In this document: piece after piece, positions 41,104-49,250 of the stretch
How positions within the stretch are numbered: position 1 is the first letter of the stretch
How the letters are laid out: every line of letters begins with the position of its first letter
NCBI RefSeq assembly: GCF_001269365.1
Contig: NZ_CXOM01000005.1
Span: 1-64,000, forward strand
DNA from: Limnohabitans sp. Rim11
GTDB taxonomy: Bacteria; Pseudomonadota; Gammaproteobacteria; Burkholderiales; Burkholderiaceae_C
Direction of reading: 5' to 3'
Length of the DNA: 64,000 nucleotides
Program-made: the position numbers and the translations under genes
The notes under the pieces: generated by a model
The model's input: only the letters and a program-made list of their open reading frames with translations
What the model was told of the DNA's origin: nothing
The model's database searches: none

Positions 41104-43212
41104 TTAAATTGGAAGTGCAGACGCTCTGTTGAAAGCAAATTCGCTGAAGGCGATTTGTCGGTCTGCTTGGGCTATGGTTTCGGGGCGATGCGCAATGACG
41201 ATGCGTGTGAGTTTGAGTTGCGACAAGGTTTGCGATACGGCATGTTCGTTTTGCATGTCTAAATGGCTGGTGGCTTCGTCTAAAGCCAATACAGCGGGTT
41301 CCGCGTAGAGCGCACGGGCCAGCAAAATGCGCTGCTTTTGTCCGCCACTTAAGCCTGTGCCCAACTCGCCAATGAGGCTGTGATAAGCCATGGGCATTCG
41401 CATGATGTCTTGGTGAATTTGTGCCAACTGTGCACAGGCTTCAATTCTTTGAAGGTTGGGCGATAGATCAAAAAATGCGATGTTGTCGGCGATGCTGCCG
41501 GTAAGCAATGCATCTTCCTGCATCACAACACCAATTTTGCGGCGCACATTGGACATGCCTAATTGACTCACAGGGACCCCACCATACAAAACCGTGCCAT
41601 GACTGGGTGGCAACAAACCCAACAGGATTTTGAGCAAGGTGGTTTTGCCGCAGCCGCTGGCGCCAGTAATGGCAACATGCTCTCCAGCTTCAATGCGGAG
41701 GTTTAAGTTGTGCAGCAACCAGGGTTCTGAGTGGCTGTAACGAAATGAGACATTGCGCAATTCGAGGCTGGCCTGTAAATGCGCCAAGTGATGGGGAGGC
41801 ATGTTGCCCTGCGGTGTGTCTTGCTCGGGCGGGGTCAGCACAATGTCGGCCAAACGGTCTCGATGCAGGGAGAGCATTTTGAGTTCAATGCCTTGATTGA
41901 TGAGCGCACTAAGACGCCCCGTGAAAAGCATTTTGTAGCTGATGAATGCCAGCAGCATGCCCACTGTAAACACAGGGCTGCTTTGATTGTGTGATTGGAC
42001 GCCCAGAATCATTTTGGCACCCAGCCAAAACACACACAAATTTTCGAGACCAAAAATAAGTGTGCGTGCCGCGTTGAAGCTCATGGTGAGCTTGGCGGTT
42101 TGAAAGTCGCGGTTCATAACCTCGACCATGAGGCTTTGCCACCGAGCACGTCTTTCGCCCTCTCTAGCGAACAGCTTCAAAGGCATCATGACACGCAGCG
42201 TCTCAATAAAGTGGGTTTGCTCTTGGCCCGACAAGACCAAGCGCTCTGATGCGGCATTTCTTAGGGGGCCGTAACTGATCCAGCGCACCAATGCGTAGAT
42301 GCTGGAGGCTGCCAATACCACCCAGGTGAGCAAGGGTGAGTAAATGAACATCATGACCAAAGCTGCGATGGCCATGAGACCATCGAGCAAAGATTCGATG
42401 GTGGTTTGGGTCAATGTTTTTTGGATGTCTTGGACTGCGTCAAAGCGTGAAGCGATATCGCCCAGATGGCGTTGCGAAAACCAATCGGCAGGCAGTTTGA
42501 TCAAATGAGCAAAGACATTGCTGAGCCATTGAAGCGACAGCGTTTGACCCAGGACCATGACCCACCAACTGCGGGCAAACGAAAGGACCGATTGAACCAA
42601 TAGGATGAGTGCAAAACCGACCACCAACACCGACAGAAGTTCGTAGTCACCCGAAGTCAAGACATCGTCGACGACGGCTTGGTTGAACATGGGCATGAAG
42701 ATGGCAAACAGTTCAAGCACCAAAGCCAATGCGATGATTTGCATCGCTGACTTGCCAAAACCGCGAACTTTGCCTGTTAATTGCGACAAGGGAAATGTCA
42801 CTGGCGCATCTTGTTTCCTGAAATTGGCATGAGGCGTTAATTCAAGCGCAACACCCGTGAAGTGCCTTGAAATTTCTGCGATCGACATGATACGCATGCC
42901 CAGTGCAGGATCTAACACGGTGACTTTGCGCCCTTTGATTGTTTGCAGGACCACAAAGTGATTCAAGTCCCAATGCAAGACACAGGGCGTCGAGAGTTGG
43001 GACAACTCGTCCAGTTCTAAGCGAACAGGCCTGGCATTGAATCCTAAATGGCCGCTTTGATCAATCAGTTGCTTGAGATTGACGCCCTTGAGTGTTTGTG
43101 GAAACTTGCGCCTGAGGTCCATGAGTCGCCAGTGCTGCCCATGTGAATTGGCAATCATGCACAAACAAGCTAAACCACACTCTGAAGTTTGGAGTTGGAG
43201 GACAGGCGTCAA
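41104..43212 (-). CDS. Peptidase-containing ABC transporter (PCAT), bacteriocin-type
   Basis: 702 aa. N-terminal C39 peptidase with C12 in LQTSECGLACLCMI, H85 in HWDLNHFVVL and D101 in VTVLDPALG, the complete Cys-His-Asp triad. A six-helix membrane domain follows (about 150-440), then an ATPase domain: GASGCGKTTLLK, LSGGQKQRILLARALYAEPAVLALDEATSHLD and the late His in IVIAHRPETI. The peptidase cuts after Gly-Gly in leader peptides while the ATPase drives export. Start is a TTG at 43212: an in-frame stop lies five codons upstream and the next Met (M19) would remove C12. The gene lies downstream of the double-glycine peptide gene, its natural substrate. Confidence 0.93.
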   Translation of the reverse strand: MTPVLQLQTSECGLACLCMIANSHGQHWRLMDLRRKFPQTLKGVNLKQLIDQSGHLGFNARPVRLELDELSQLSTPCVLHWDLNHFVVLQTIKGRKVTVLDPALGMRIMSIAEISRHFTGVALELTPHANFRKQDAPVTFPLSQLTGKVRGFGKSAMQIIALALVLELFAIFMPMFNQAVVDDVLTSGDYELLSVLVVGFALILLVQSVLSFARSWWVMVLGQTLSLQWLSNVFAHLIKLPADWFSQRHLGDIASRFDAVQDIQKTLTQTTIESLLDGLMAIAALVMMFIYSPLLTWVVLAASSIYALVRWISYGPLRNAASERLVLSGQEQTHFIETLRVMMPLKLFAREGERRARWQSLMVEVMNRDFQTAKLTMSFNAARTLIFGLENLCVFWLGAKMILGVQSHNQSSPVFTVGMLLAFISYKMLFTGRLSALINQGIELKMLSLHRDRLADIVLTPPEQDTPQGNMPPHHLAHLQASLELRNVSFRYSHSEPWLLHNLNLRIEAGEHVAITGASGCGKTTLLKILLGLLPPSHGTVLYGGVPVSQLGMSNVRRKIGVVMQEDALLTGSIADNIAFFDLSPNLQRIEACAQLAQIHQDIMRMPMAYHSLIGELGTGLSGGQKQRILLARALYAEPAVLALDEATSHLDMQNEHAVSQTLSQLKLTRIVIAHRPETIAQADRQIAFSEFAFNRASALPI

Positions 43213-43244
43213 AGTGAGGCTCTTTTAAAACTTGTTTGAAAAGC

Positions 43245-43270
43245 TGCCTGCGCGCACGGGCGCGCAGGCA
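43245..43270 (-). promoter_or_regulatory. GC-rich hairpin between precursor peptide and PCAT genes
   Basis: Perfect 11-bp stem TGCCTGCGCGC / GCGCGCAGGCA with a 4-nt loop, in the 102-bp gap. Read leftward it is followed by GCTTTT, so it could act as a partial terminator or as a 3' stabiliser that gives more peptide than transporter mRNA. Confidence 0.65.
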
Positions 43271-43314
43271 AGCCTATCACCATGTTGTTGGGGACAGACT
43301 CATTGGGCTCACAA

Positions 43315-43512
43315 TTAGAATGAGAAATCGCCCATGGCGTTAAAGCCGCTACCACTTGGGCGGCCATAGCCAGAGGTATCGAATCTAAAGTCTGATGTTG
43401 CTTGGTACATGGAGTAAACATCTGTTATTACTTCGCCCATTCTGAAGGCCCACCTAAGTGCCATTGCGCCGCCCTCGACTTCATTCAATTCGATTAAGTT
43501 TAAGTTTCTCAT
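43315..43512 (-). CDS. Double-glycine-leader precursor peptide (putative bacteriocin/microcin)
   Basis: 65 aa. The leader MRNLNLIELNEVEGG fits the GG-leader consensus: L at -12, E at -8, L at -7, V at -4 and GG at -2/-1. The predicted mature peptide has 50 residues. It begins AMALRWAFRMGEVITDVYSM, contains no cysteine and has a Gly/Ser/Phe-rich tail (GYGRPSGSGFNAMGD). A strong AGGAGA ribosome-binding site precedes the ATG by 7 nt. It lies between a membrane protein and the PCAT gene on the same strand. No known bacteriocin sequence was recognised. Antimicrobial activity is inferred from context only; a signalling peptide is the main alternative. Confidence 0.8.
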   Translation of the reverse strand: MRNLNLIELNEVEGGAMALRWAFRMGEVITDVYSMYQATSDFRFDTSGYGRPSGSGFNAMGDFSF

Positions 43513-43513
43513 T

Positions 43514-44053
43514 TCATTCTCCTGGTTGTGCTGAAAAAATCGTTTCAGCGTCGATATAGGATTCGATTAAAAAAATAACAATCATGGCGCTCGCGTTGAG
43601 TGCCGAATGAATGACGCTGCTCAAAAGCAAGGCCTTGTGTTTCCCGATTTCTGCTTGATGCAAGTCATACTGTTTTAAGAAAATATAGAAATACAAAAAC
43701 AAGGTCAAGATGCGAAAAATTTTGGGGAAAGACAATTCTCTTGGAGCGACAAAGTGAAGCGCTGTGAGTATCAAAGGCGCTACGACAAACAGACCCCTTC
43801 GGCCAAACAGTTTTTGATGGATGGCTGCAATTCCAATCAATACTGCATTTTCAAAGTAGGGTGCAAAAATTAATCCAGAAAAAATGATCATGCCGAACGA
43901 CGGCATCTCGGCTGCAATCGGATCATTCTTGGGCTGACTCAACAACATAATCAGTGTTAAGTAAATGATTTGAAACAAAACAATACCGACCAAGGTATCA
44001 ACAAAGCCATGTCGATTGAGGTGGGAAGCTCTGATTTTTTGAATGAGGTTCAT
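43514..44053 (-). CDS. CPBP-like intramembrane protein, candidate immunity or processing factor
   Basis: 179 aa from ATG 44053, overlapping the HlyD stop by 4 bp. About five to six hydrophobic helices. Partial CPBP (CAAX protease and bacteriocin-processing) motifs: FAPYFENAV, where E68-N69 replaces the usual Glu-Glu and the following Arg is missing; TALHF with H100; and SVIHSALNAS with H149 and N153 (HxxxN intact). Catalysis is therefore doubtful. CPBP proteins next to bacteriocin genes can serve as self-immunity proteins; that role is inferred. The gene looks visibly more AT-rich than its neighbours. Confidence 0.7.
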   Translation of the reverse strand: MNLIQKIRASHLNRHGFVDTLVGIVLFQIIYLTLIMLLSQPKNDPIAAEMPSFGMIIFSGLIFAPYFENAVLIGIAAIHQKLFGRRGLFVVAPLILTALHFVAPRELSFPKIFRILTLFLYFYIFLKQYDLHQAEIGKHKALLLSSVIHSALNASAMIVIFLIESYIDAETIFSAQPGE

Positions 44054-45342
44054 GAAGTTTTCTGCCTTGCATGAATGGCCAACAGCGGCTCGAAAATCCA
44101 TTCCCAAATACCCCGAACATCGTGAATGACATCGGCCTCTAGGGACATGCCTGGGCGAAGCGGATGCGAGGCGCCAAAGGCTGTGATGTGCTGTGAGGCC
44201 AATGCCACTTGAATTCTGTAAAGAGGCTCATTGCTTTGCGTGGAAGCCAAGAGGGCAGTGCCTTGACCGTGGGGCAAGTCTTGCGCCGCAATGGGCGTGC
44301 CGCTCACTTTCACAACATGGCCTTGGGCCAAGCCAAATTTTTGATAGGGATAGGCGGCCAGTCGAAGCCACACCGCTTGGCCAGGTTGAATGAATCCAGC
44401 GGTGCGCGTGGGTGCAAACAGCGCTGCCATGAGCGGTGCTTGGGCTTGATCTGGCGTTTGTGGGACCAGACTGGCAATGGTTTGACCGGCTTGCACCATG
44501 GCGCCCAAGGGGAGATGGAGGGTGCTGACTTGTCCTGCTTGGGGCGCCAACACACTGCTGGTTTGTCGGGATTTGTTTTCGGCGGTTTCTTGATCGAGGG
44601 TGGCCACGCTGCGATCGAGTTGCAGTAAGTCAATGCTGAGTTGTTGATGAAGGTTGCGCAATTCGGCCTGTGCAGCTTGGTGTTCGCGCGACAGTGCCAC
44701 ACCGCTGCGCTGTGTGGTTTCTAAACGCGACTGCAGGTCGATCAATTCTTCTTGTTTGTTTTGCGCTTGAATGTTAGAGACGAAACCTTCTGTGGCCATT
44801 TGCTCATATTTGCGCCACGTTTTGTCAGCCAAGCCCACCCTTCGACTGGCCAAGACTTGCTCTTGGACGGCTTGCGCGGTTTCGAGTGACAAGGACCGAA
44901 TGCGATGGGTCAAATGCGTTTCGCGCGCTTGGTGTTGGACTAAGCGAGTGCTACGTTCTGCCAGCAGCGTGCTGCGTCGCTGCGCCAAATGAGACGCTAG
45001 CAAGGCGGATGTGCTGCCTAACGCGCTGGTTTTGTCGGTGTTGATGACAAACAAGACCTGGCCTTGCTGAACCCATTCGCCTTCTTGTACGCGTTGCTCG
45101 AGCAGCGCGCCTGCCATGGCGCTGGTGAGTTCGAGGGTGCCCGTGTGCGGCATGAGGATGCCTGGCACTCGGACCTTGCGCGCTACTGTGCCCCACGCAC
45201 CAAACGCCAAAAGTGCGCCCGCCAGCGTCAGTGCCACGGCAGCGATGAGGCTGAAGCGCGGGTTGTGCGCCAAATGAATGCCGCCTAGCCAGGAGGCTTG
45301 TTGGGCTTGGGTTACTTGGGCGCGAAAAAGTGAGGTGTTCAT
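44050..45342 (-). CDS. HlyD-type membrane fusion protein for peptide export
   Basis: 430 aa. One N-terminal membrane helix (FSLIAAVALTLAGALLAFGAWGTVARKVRVPG, about 31-55), a lipoyl half-motif (GALLEQRVQEGEWVQQGQVLFVI), a long coiled coil (about 105-265) and the second half (VLAPQAGQVSTLHLPLGAMVQAGQTI), followed by beta-barrel segments. Bridges the inner-membrane PCAT to an outer-membrane channel. First gene of the cassette; no TolC homologue is encoded in the window, so a channel from elsewhere is needed. Confidence 0.92.
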   Translation of the reverse strand: MNTSLFRAQVTQAQQASWLGGIHLAHNPRFSLIAAVALTLAGALLAFGAWGTVARKVRVPGILMPHTGTLELTSAMAGALLEQRVQEGEWVQQGQVLFVINTDKTSALGSTSALLASHLAQRRSTLLAERSTRLVQHQARETHLTHRIRSLSLETAQAVQEQVLASRRVGLADKTWRKYEQMATEGFVSNIQAQNKQEELIDLQSRLETTQRSGVALSREHQAAQAELRNLHQQLSIDLLQLDRSVATLDQETAENKSRQTSSVLAPQAGQVSTLHLPLGAMVQAGQTIASLVPQTPDQAQAPLMAALFAPTRTAGFIQPGQAVWLRLAAYPYQKFGLAQGHVVKVSGTPIAAQDLPHGQGTALLASTQSNEPLYRIQVALASQHITAFGASHPLRPGMSLEADVIHDVRGIWEWIFEPLLAIHARQKTS

Positions 45343-45394
45343 GGGTGCGTGAAAGAAAGAACCCTCACAATACGAGCTTGAGTCGCTGTTGTGT

Positions 45395-45410
45395 TTGCAT
45401 TGACTTGCAA
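45395..45410. repeat. Short inverted repeat in the HlyD/MBL divergent gap
   Basis: TTGCA-N6-TGCAA in the 101-bp intergenic region upstream of the export cassette. Possible operator; no convincing -35/-10 pair was found with it. Confidence 0.25.
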
Positions 45411-45443
45411 GCCCAGTCCCTTGAAACCGAATGAAATTTTGCG

Positions 45444-46082
45444 ATGCTTCAGTACCAAACCATTCCCGTCACGCCCTTTCAGCAAAACTGCTCTTTGATT
45501 TGGGACGATCAGACGCGTCAAGCGGCGGTCATCGATCCGGGCGGTGACTTGGATTTGATCTTGGCAGCAGTGGCCCAACACGCTCTCAAGCTAGAACAAA
45601 TTTGGCTGACGCATGCGCACATCGACCATGCGGGTGGCACGGCCGTGCTTGCGCGCAATTTGAATTTACCCATCGTGGGACCACATCCGGGCGATCAGTT
45701 TTGGATTGATCGCTTGTCAGACCAAGGGCGCATGTTTCAATTTCCAGACGCAGAAGTCTTCACGCCCACACGTTGGCTGCAAGATGGCGACACCGTGGAG
45801 TTGGGTGGGCACACATTGAACGTGCGGCATTGCCCTGGCCACACCCCAGGCCACGTGGTGTTTTATTCACCAGAAATCAAGCGTGCCTTTGTAGGCGATG
45901 TCTTGTTTGCGGGAAGCATCGGCCGGACAGATTTTCCGCAAGGCGATCACGACACTTTAATCGCCAGCATCACGCAACGTTTGTGGCCCATGGGTGATGA
46001 CACGGTGTTTATTCCGGGGCATGGTCCCGAAAGTACATTTGGTCGCGAGCGTCGAACCAACCCCTACGTGGACGGTACCTGA
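45444..46082 (+). CDS. MBL-fold metallo-hydrolase (glyoxalase II-like)
   Basis: 212 aa. Metal-binding HxHxDH in WLTHAHIDHAGG, then RHCPGHTPGHVVFY, FVGDVLFAGSIGRTDFPQGD and FIPGHGPESTFGRERRTNPYV, the usual YcbL/GloB-like set. Probably a thioester or related hydrolase. Its stop is directly adjacent to the stop of the convergent M48 gene. Confidence 0.9.
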   Translation: MLQYQTIPVTPFQQNCSLIWDDQTRQAAVIDPGGDLDLILAAVAQHALKLEQIWLTHAHIDHAGGTAVLARNLNLPIVGPHPGDQFWIDRLSDQGRMFQFPDAEVFTPTRWLQDGDTVELGGHTLNVRHCPGHTPGHVVFYSPEIKRAFVGDVLFAGSIGRTDFPQGDHDTLIASITQRLWPMGDDTVFIPGHGPESTFGRERRTNPYVDGT

Positions 46083-46943
46083 TCAATTCAATGCGCCAGA
46101 ATTCTGAGGCTTGCGCGAGTTGGTTTGAATGGCCTCTGCATAAAGATGCGCCACCTTGGGCAAATTAGCTTCAAGTTCTTGAATCCGATTGTTGCCGCTG
46201 GGGTGTGTCGACAAGAAACTGGGTTGACCCTTGCCTCCGCCCGTGGCACCTAGCATTTTTTTCCAAAGTTGCACGCTGGCTTCAGGCTTGAAACCACCTC
46301 GCGCAGCAATTTCCAAACCGACCAAATCGGCTTCTGTTTCATCGTCTCGACCGTATTTCAGGGTGAGAAGTTGCGTGCCCATGTTGGCGGCAACATCGCC
46401 CAATTGACCCAAGCCTAACAATTGGGATGCCACCGACAAACCCAAGCCAGTGGCTTTGGACTTGGCCATTCTTTCGCGGGCATGTTCACGCAAGGCGTGC
46501 GCCATTTCGTGACCCATGATCATGCCAACTTCGTCGTCGGTCAAGTTCAGTTGATCCAAGATACCCGTGTAAAAAGCAATCTTGCCGCCAGGCATGCACC
46601 ACGCGTTGAGTTGATTGCTCCCAATCAAATTGACTTCCCATTTCCATTTGCGCGAATCGGGATTCCATTGCGCCGTGTACGGAATGAGTCTGGCCGCTAT
46701 GGCGCGCAGGCGTTGCAGTTGGGGGTAATCATCAGGCGCAAGCGCACCCTTGCTGTTGGCTTCGCCCAGGGTTTGCCGATACTGTTGGCGTGCAGAGGCT
46801 TCAAGGGTCTCGGCGGGAATGAGTTTGCGCAGGCTGGAGGACTGACCCACATCAACCTGCGCATGTGCATTCGACGCCACCAAAGCCGTCAGGCTGAAAC
46901 CAGTGCCCCAACGCGCTTGATGAATGAACGCACGCCGAGACAT
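46083..46943 (-). CDS. M48-family metalloprotease, exported
   Basis: 286 aa from ATG 46943; the frame is open to 47021 and a longer form is possible. MSRRAFIHQARWGTGFSLTALVASNAHAQ has a twin-arginine start and a cleavage site near AHA-Q. Zinc site HEMAH with the third ligand in DETEADLVGLEIAARGGF. The region FLSTHPSGNNRIQELE is typical of BepA/LoiP-like periplasmic proteases that maintain the outer membrane. Confidence 0.88.
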   Translation of the reverse strand: MSRRAFIHQARWGTGFSLTALVASNAHAQVDVGQSSSLRKLIPAETLEASARQQYRQTLGEANSKGALAPDDYPQLQRLRAIAARLIPYTAQWNPDSRKWKWEVNLIGSNQLNAWCMPGGKIAFYTGILDQLNLTDDEVGMIMGHEMAHALREHARERMAKSKATGLGLSVASQLLGLGQLGDVAANMGTQLLTLKYGRDDETEADLVGLEIAARGGFKPEASVQLWKKMLGATGGGKGQPSFLSTHPSGNNRIQELEANLPKVAHLYAEAIQTNSRKPQNSGALN

Positions 46944-47089
46944 ATCCGGCAGACCATGGGATTCTGGTTTGTCGGTATCGGTAGGTTGAGGTAAGCAAAG
47001 CCAGCACATGATTGGAATCATAGTGGCACAACGCCATAATTCAAGATGGAAGTCTTTGGAAAACCTCCGCAGACTTGGATAATGTCGAC

Positions 47090-48427
47090 ATGATTGAAAA
47101 GCCTAGCTCTGACGCCGCCTCTTTTTCCTGGCTCGCCTCCTGGCGTATTTACCTGCAGCCGGCCAGTTTGCGAATGCTTTTTTTAGGCTTTGCTGCGGGA
47201 CTTCCATTGCTCTTGGTGCTCGGTACTTTGAGTTTCAGATTGCGCGAGGCGGGCATTGACCGCAGCACCATTGGCTATCTCAGTTGGGTGGGGCTGGCGT
47301 ATGCGTTCAAATGGGTTTGGGCGCCGCTGGTTGACCGCATGCCCATTCCTTATGTCACGCGCCGTTTGGGGCGTCGCAGAAGTTGGCTCTTGCTGTCGCA
47401 ATGCATGGTCACCATCGGCTTGATCGGCATGGCCGTCAGCGATCCGCGGCAAACATTGGGCCCCATCGTTTGGTGTGCATTGATGGTTGCCGTGGGCTCA
47501 GCCACGCAAGACATTGCATTGGATGCATTTCGAATTGAGTCTGCCGAGCCCACACAACAAGCCGCTTTGGCTGCCAGCTACCAAACGGGCTACCGCTTGG
47601 CCATGATTTGGGCAGGCGCAGGCGTTTTGTGGGTGGCTGCATGGGTTCAGGGTGATGGCCCTGCTGGCTATGTGCAACAAGCTTGGCAATCCGCCTATTT
47701 GGTCATGGCCGCCAGCATGGCGGTTGGCTTGTTCACAGTGCTGATGTCGAGAGAACCCGTACCTGCCGAGTTGCCGCCTGCGCGCAATGTGAAGGAATGG
47801 CTACAAGGTGCTTTGATAGACCCCTTTGCAGACTTCCTTAAAAGATACAAATGGCAAGCGGTTTTGATTTTGAGTTTGATTGCGGTGTACCGCATCAGCG
47901 ATGTGGTGATGGGCATCATGGCCAATCCTTTTTATGTCGACATGGGCTACACCAAAGCCGAAGTGGCCACCGTGACCAAAGTCTATGGCGTGCTCATGAC
48001 CTTGCTGGGAGCCTTTGTGGGCGGGGTCATGGCTTTGCGTTGGGGGGTGATGCGCATCTTGATGCTGGGCGCCATCTTGAGCGCCTTGAGCAATTTGTTG
48101 TTTGCGTGGTTAAGTGGGCACGGCCATGATGTGCATGCGCTCATGGTGGTGGTGTCGGCCGATAATTTGTCCAGTGGCATCGCATCGGCTGCTTTCATTG
48201 CTTATTTGTCATCCCTGACCAATATTCAATACTCGGCCACACAATACGCTTTGCTCAGCTCCATGATGTTGCTCTTGCCCAAATTCATTGCGGGCTTTTC
48301 TGGTGACTTTGTGAATGCGCATGGCTATGCCACATTCTTCAATGCCACAGCTTTGTTGGGCTTGCCGGTTTTGGTTTTGGTGGCCTTGGCATGGCGCTTT
48401 CAAGCCAAAGAGCCCATCCAGCGCTGA
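47090..48427 (+). CDS. AmpG-like MFS permease
   Basis: 445 aa from ATG 47090 (TTG at 47075 also open). SLRMLFLGFAAGLPLLLVLGTLSFRLREAGI and YAFKWVWAPLVDRMPIPYVTRRLGRRRSWLL, plus DIALDAFRIE, match AmpG, the importer of GlcNAc-anhydro-muropeptides used in cell-wall recycling. A possible -10 GATAAT ends only 7 bp before the ATG. Confidence 0.88.
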   Translation: MIEKPSSDAASFSWLASWRIYLQPASLRMLFLGFAAGLPLLLVLGTLSFRLREAGIDRSTIGYLSWVGLAYAFKWVWAPLVDRMPIPYVTRRLGRRRSWLLLSQCMVTIGLIGMAVSDPRQTLGPIVWCALMVAVGSATQDIALDAFRIESAEPTQQAALAASYQTGYRLAMIWAGAGVLWVAAWVQGDGPAGYVQQAWQSAYLVMAASMAVGLFTVLMSREPVPAELPPARNVKEWLQGALIDPFADFLKRYKWQAVLILSLIAVYRISDVVMGIMANPFYVDMGYTKAEVATVTKVYGVLMTLLGAFVGGVMALRWGVMRILMLGAILSALSNLLFAWLSGHGHDVHALMVVVSADNLSSGIASAAFIAYLSSLTNIQYSATQYALLSSMMLLLPKFIAGFSGDFVNAHGYATFFNATALLGLPVLVLVALAWRFQAKEPIQR

Positions 48428-48433
48428 GTCGAA

Positions 48434-48451
48434 TTTACGAAACTTTACGAA
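48434..48451 (+). promoter_or_regulatory. Tandem TTTACGAA direct repeat upstream of the response-regulator gene
   Basis: TTTACGAA at 48434-48441 and again at 48444-48451, exactly 10 bp apart (TACG-N6-TACG). The spacing and form parallel OmpR/RstA-type sites (RstA box TACA-N6-TACA). It lies about 85 bp before the regulator's ATG. Confidence 0.5.
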
Positions 48452-48536
48452 GACTTCAAAAGAATTGGACACGAAGCGCTAGATCTGGGCGCATCATGTG
48501 GGTTGTGACGCTACTCAGACCCTCCGTTGGCAAGGC

Positions 48537-49241
48537 ATGACAGTACAAATCTTGATGATCGAAGACGACGACCGCTTGGCGCTGATGGTGGGCGACTACT
48601 TGCGTCAATCTGGGTATGGCTTTGCGCACTGTGGCGATGGTGCGAGTGGCCTGTTGCATTTGCAAAAGCACTCGGTTGACCTGATCATTTTGGATCTGAT
48701 GCTGCCTGACACCGATGGCTTGCAGATTTGTCAAAAAGTAAGGGCCTTGACGGGCTCTGAAGCACAGACGGCCATTTTGATGCTCACGGCCAAAGGCGAT
48801 CCGATGGACCGCATCGTAGGGCTTGAGTTGGGCGCAGACGACTATTTGCCCAAACCGTTTGAGCCCCGAGAGTTGCTCGCCAGAATCAAAGCGGTGTTGC
48901 GACGCAAATCAGGTAGCAACACGGGCGGTCAAACCAAACTTGTTTTTGGCAGTTTAGAAATTGACCGCGATGCTCGCACGGTCAGCGTCAGTGGCAAGCC
49001 TTGTGACTTAACGTCCTATCAATTTGATTTGTTGGTGGCCATTGCAGAACGGGCTGGCCGCGTCCTCACGCGCGATCAAATCATGGAAGCTGTCAGGGGC
49101 CGAGAATTGGAAGCTTTCGATCGGTCCATCGATGTCCATATGGGCCGCATTCGAATGGCCATTGAAGACGATCACAAAGCGCCAGAAAGAATCTTGACAG
49201 TGCGCGGCGTTGGCTATGTTTTTGCCAAACAACAAAAGTGA
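48537..49241 (+). CDS. OmpR-family response regulator (RstA-like)
   Basis: 234 aa from ATG 48537. Receiver domain with acidic DDD near residues 10-12, phosphorylation site D53 (LILDLMLPDTDG), T in LTAKGD and K in YLPKPF. A C-terminal winged helix follows (LVFGSLEIDRDARTVSVSGKPCDLTSYQFDLL; DVHMGRIRMAIEDD; RGVGYVF). Followed 9 bp later by its sensor kinase. Confidence 0.93.
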   Translation: MTVQILMIEDDDRLALMVGDYLRQSGYGFAHCGDGASGLLHLQKHSVDLIILDLMLPDTDGLQICQKVRALTGSEAQTAILMLTAKGDPMDRIVGLELGADDYLPKPFEPRELLARIKAVLRRKSGSNTGGQTKLVFGSLEIDRDARTVSVSGKPCDLTSYQFDLLVAIAERAGRVLTRDQIMEAVRGRELEAFDRSIDVHMGRIRMAIEDDHKAPERILTVRGVGYVFAKQQK

Positions 49242-49250
49242 AGCAGCAAC

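Noticed and set aside
43209..43421. 70-codon ORF overlapping the precursor peptide and the transporter start, considered as a second bacteriocin
   Set aside because: No double-glycine leader, no ribosome-binding site, and it is read in a frame overlapping the real precursor and spanning the hairpin.
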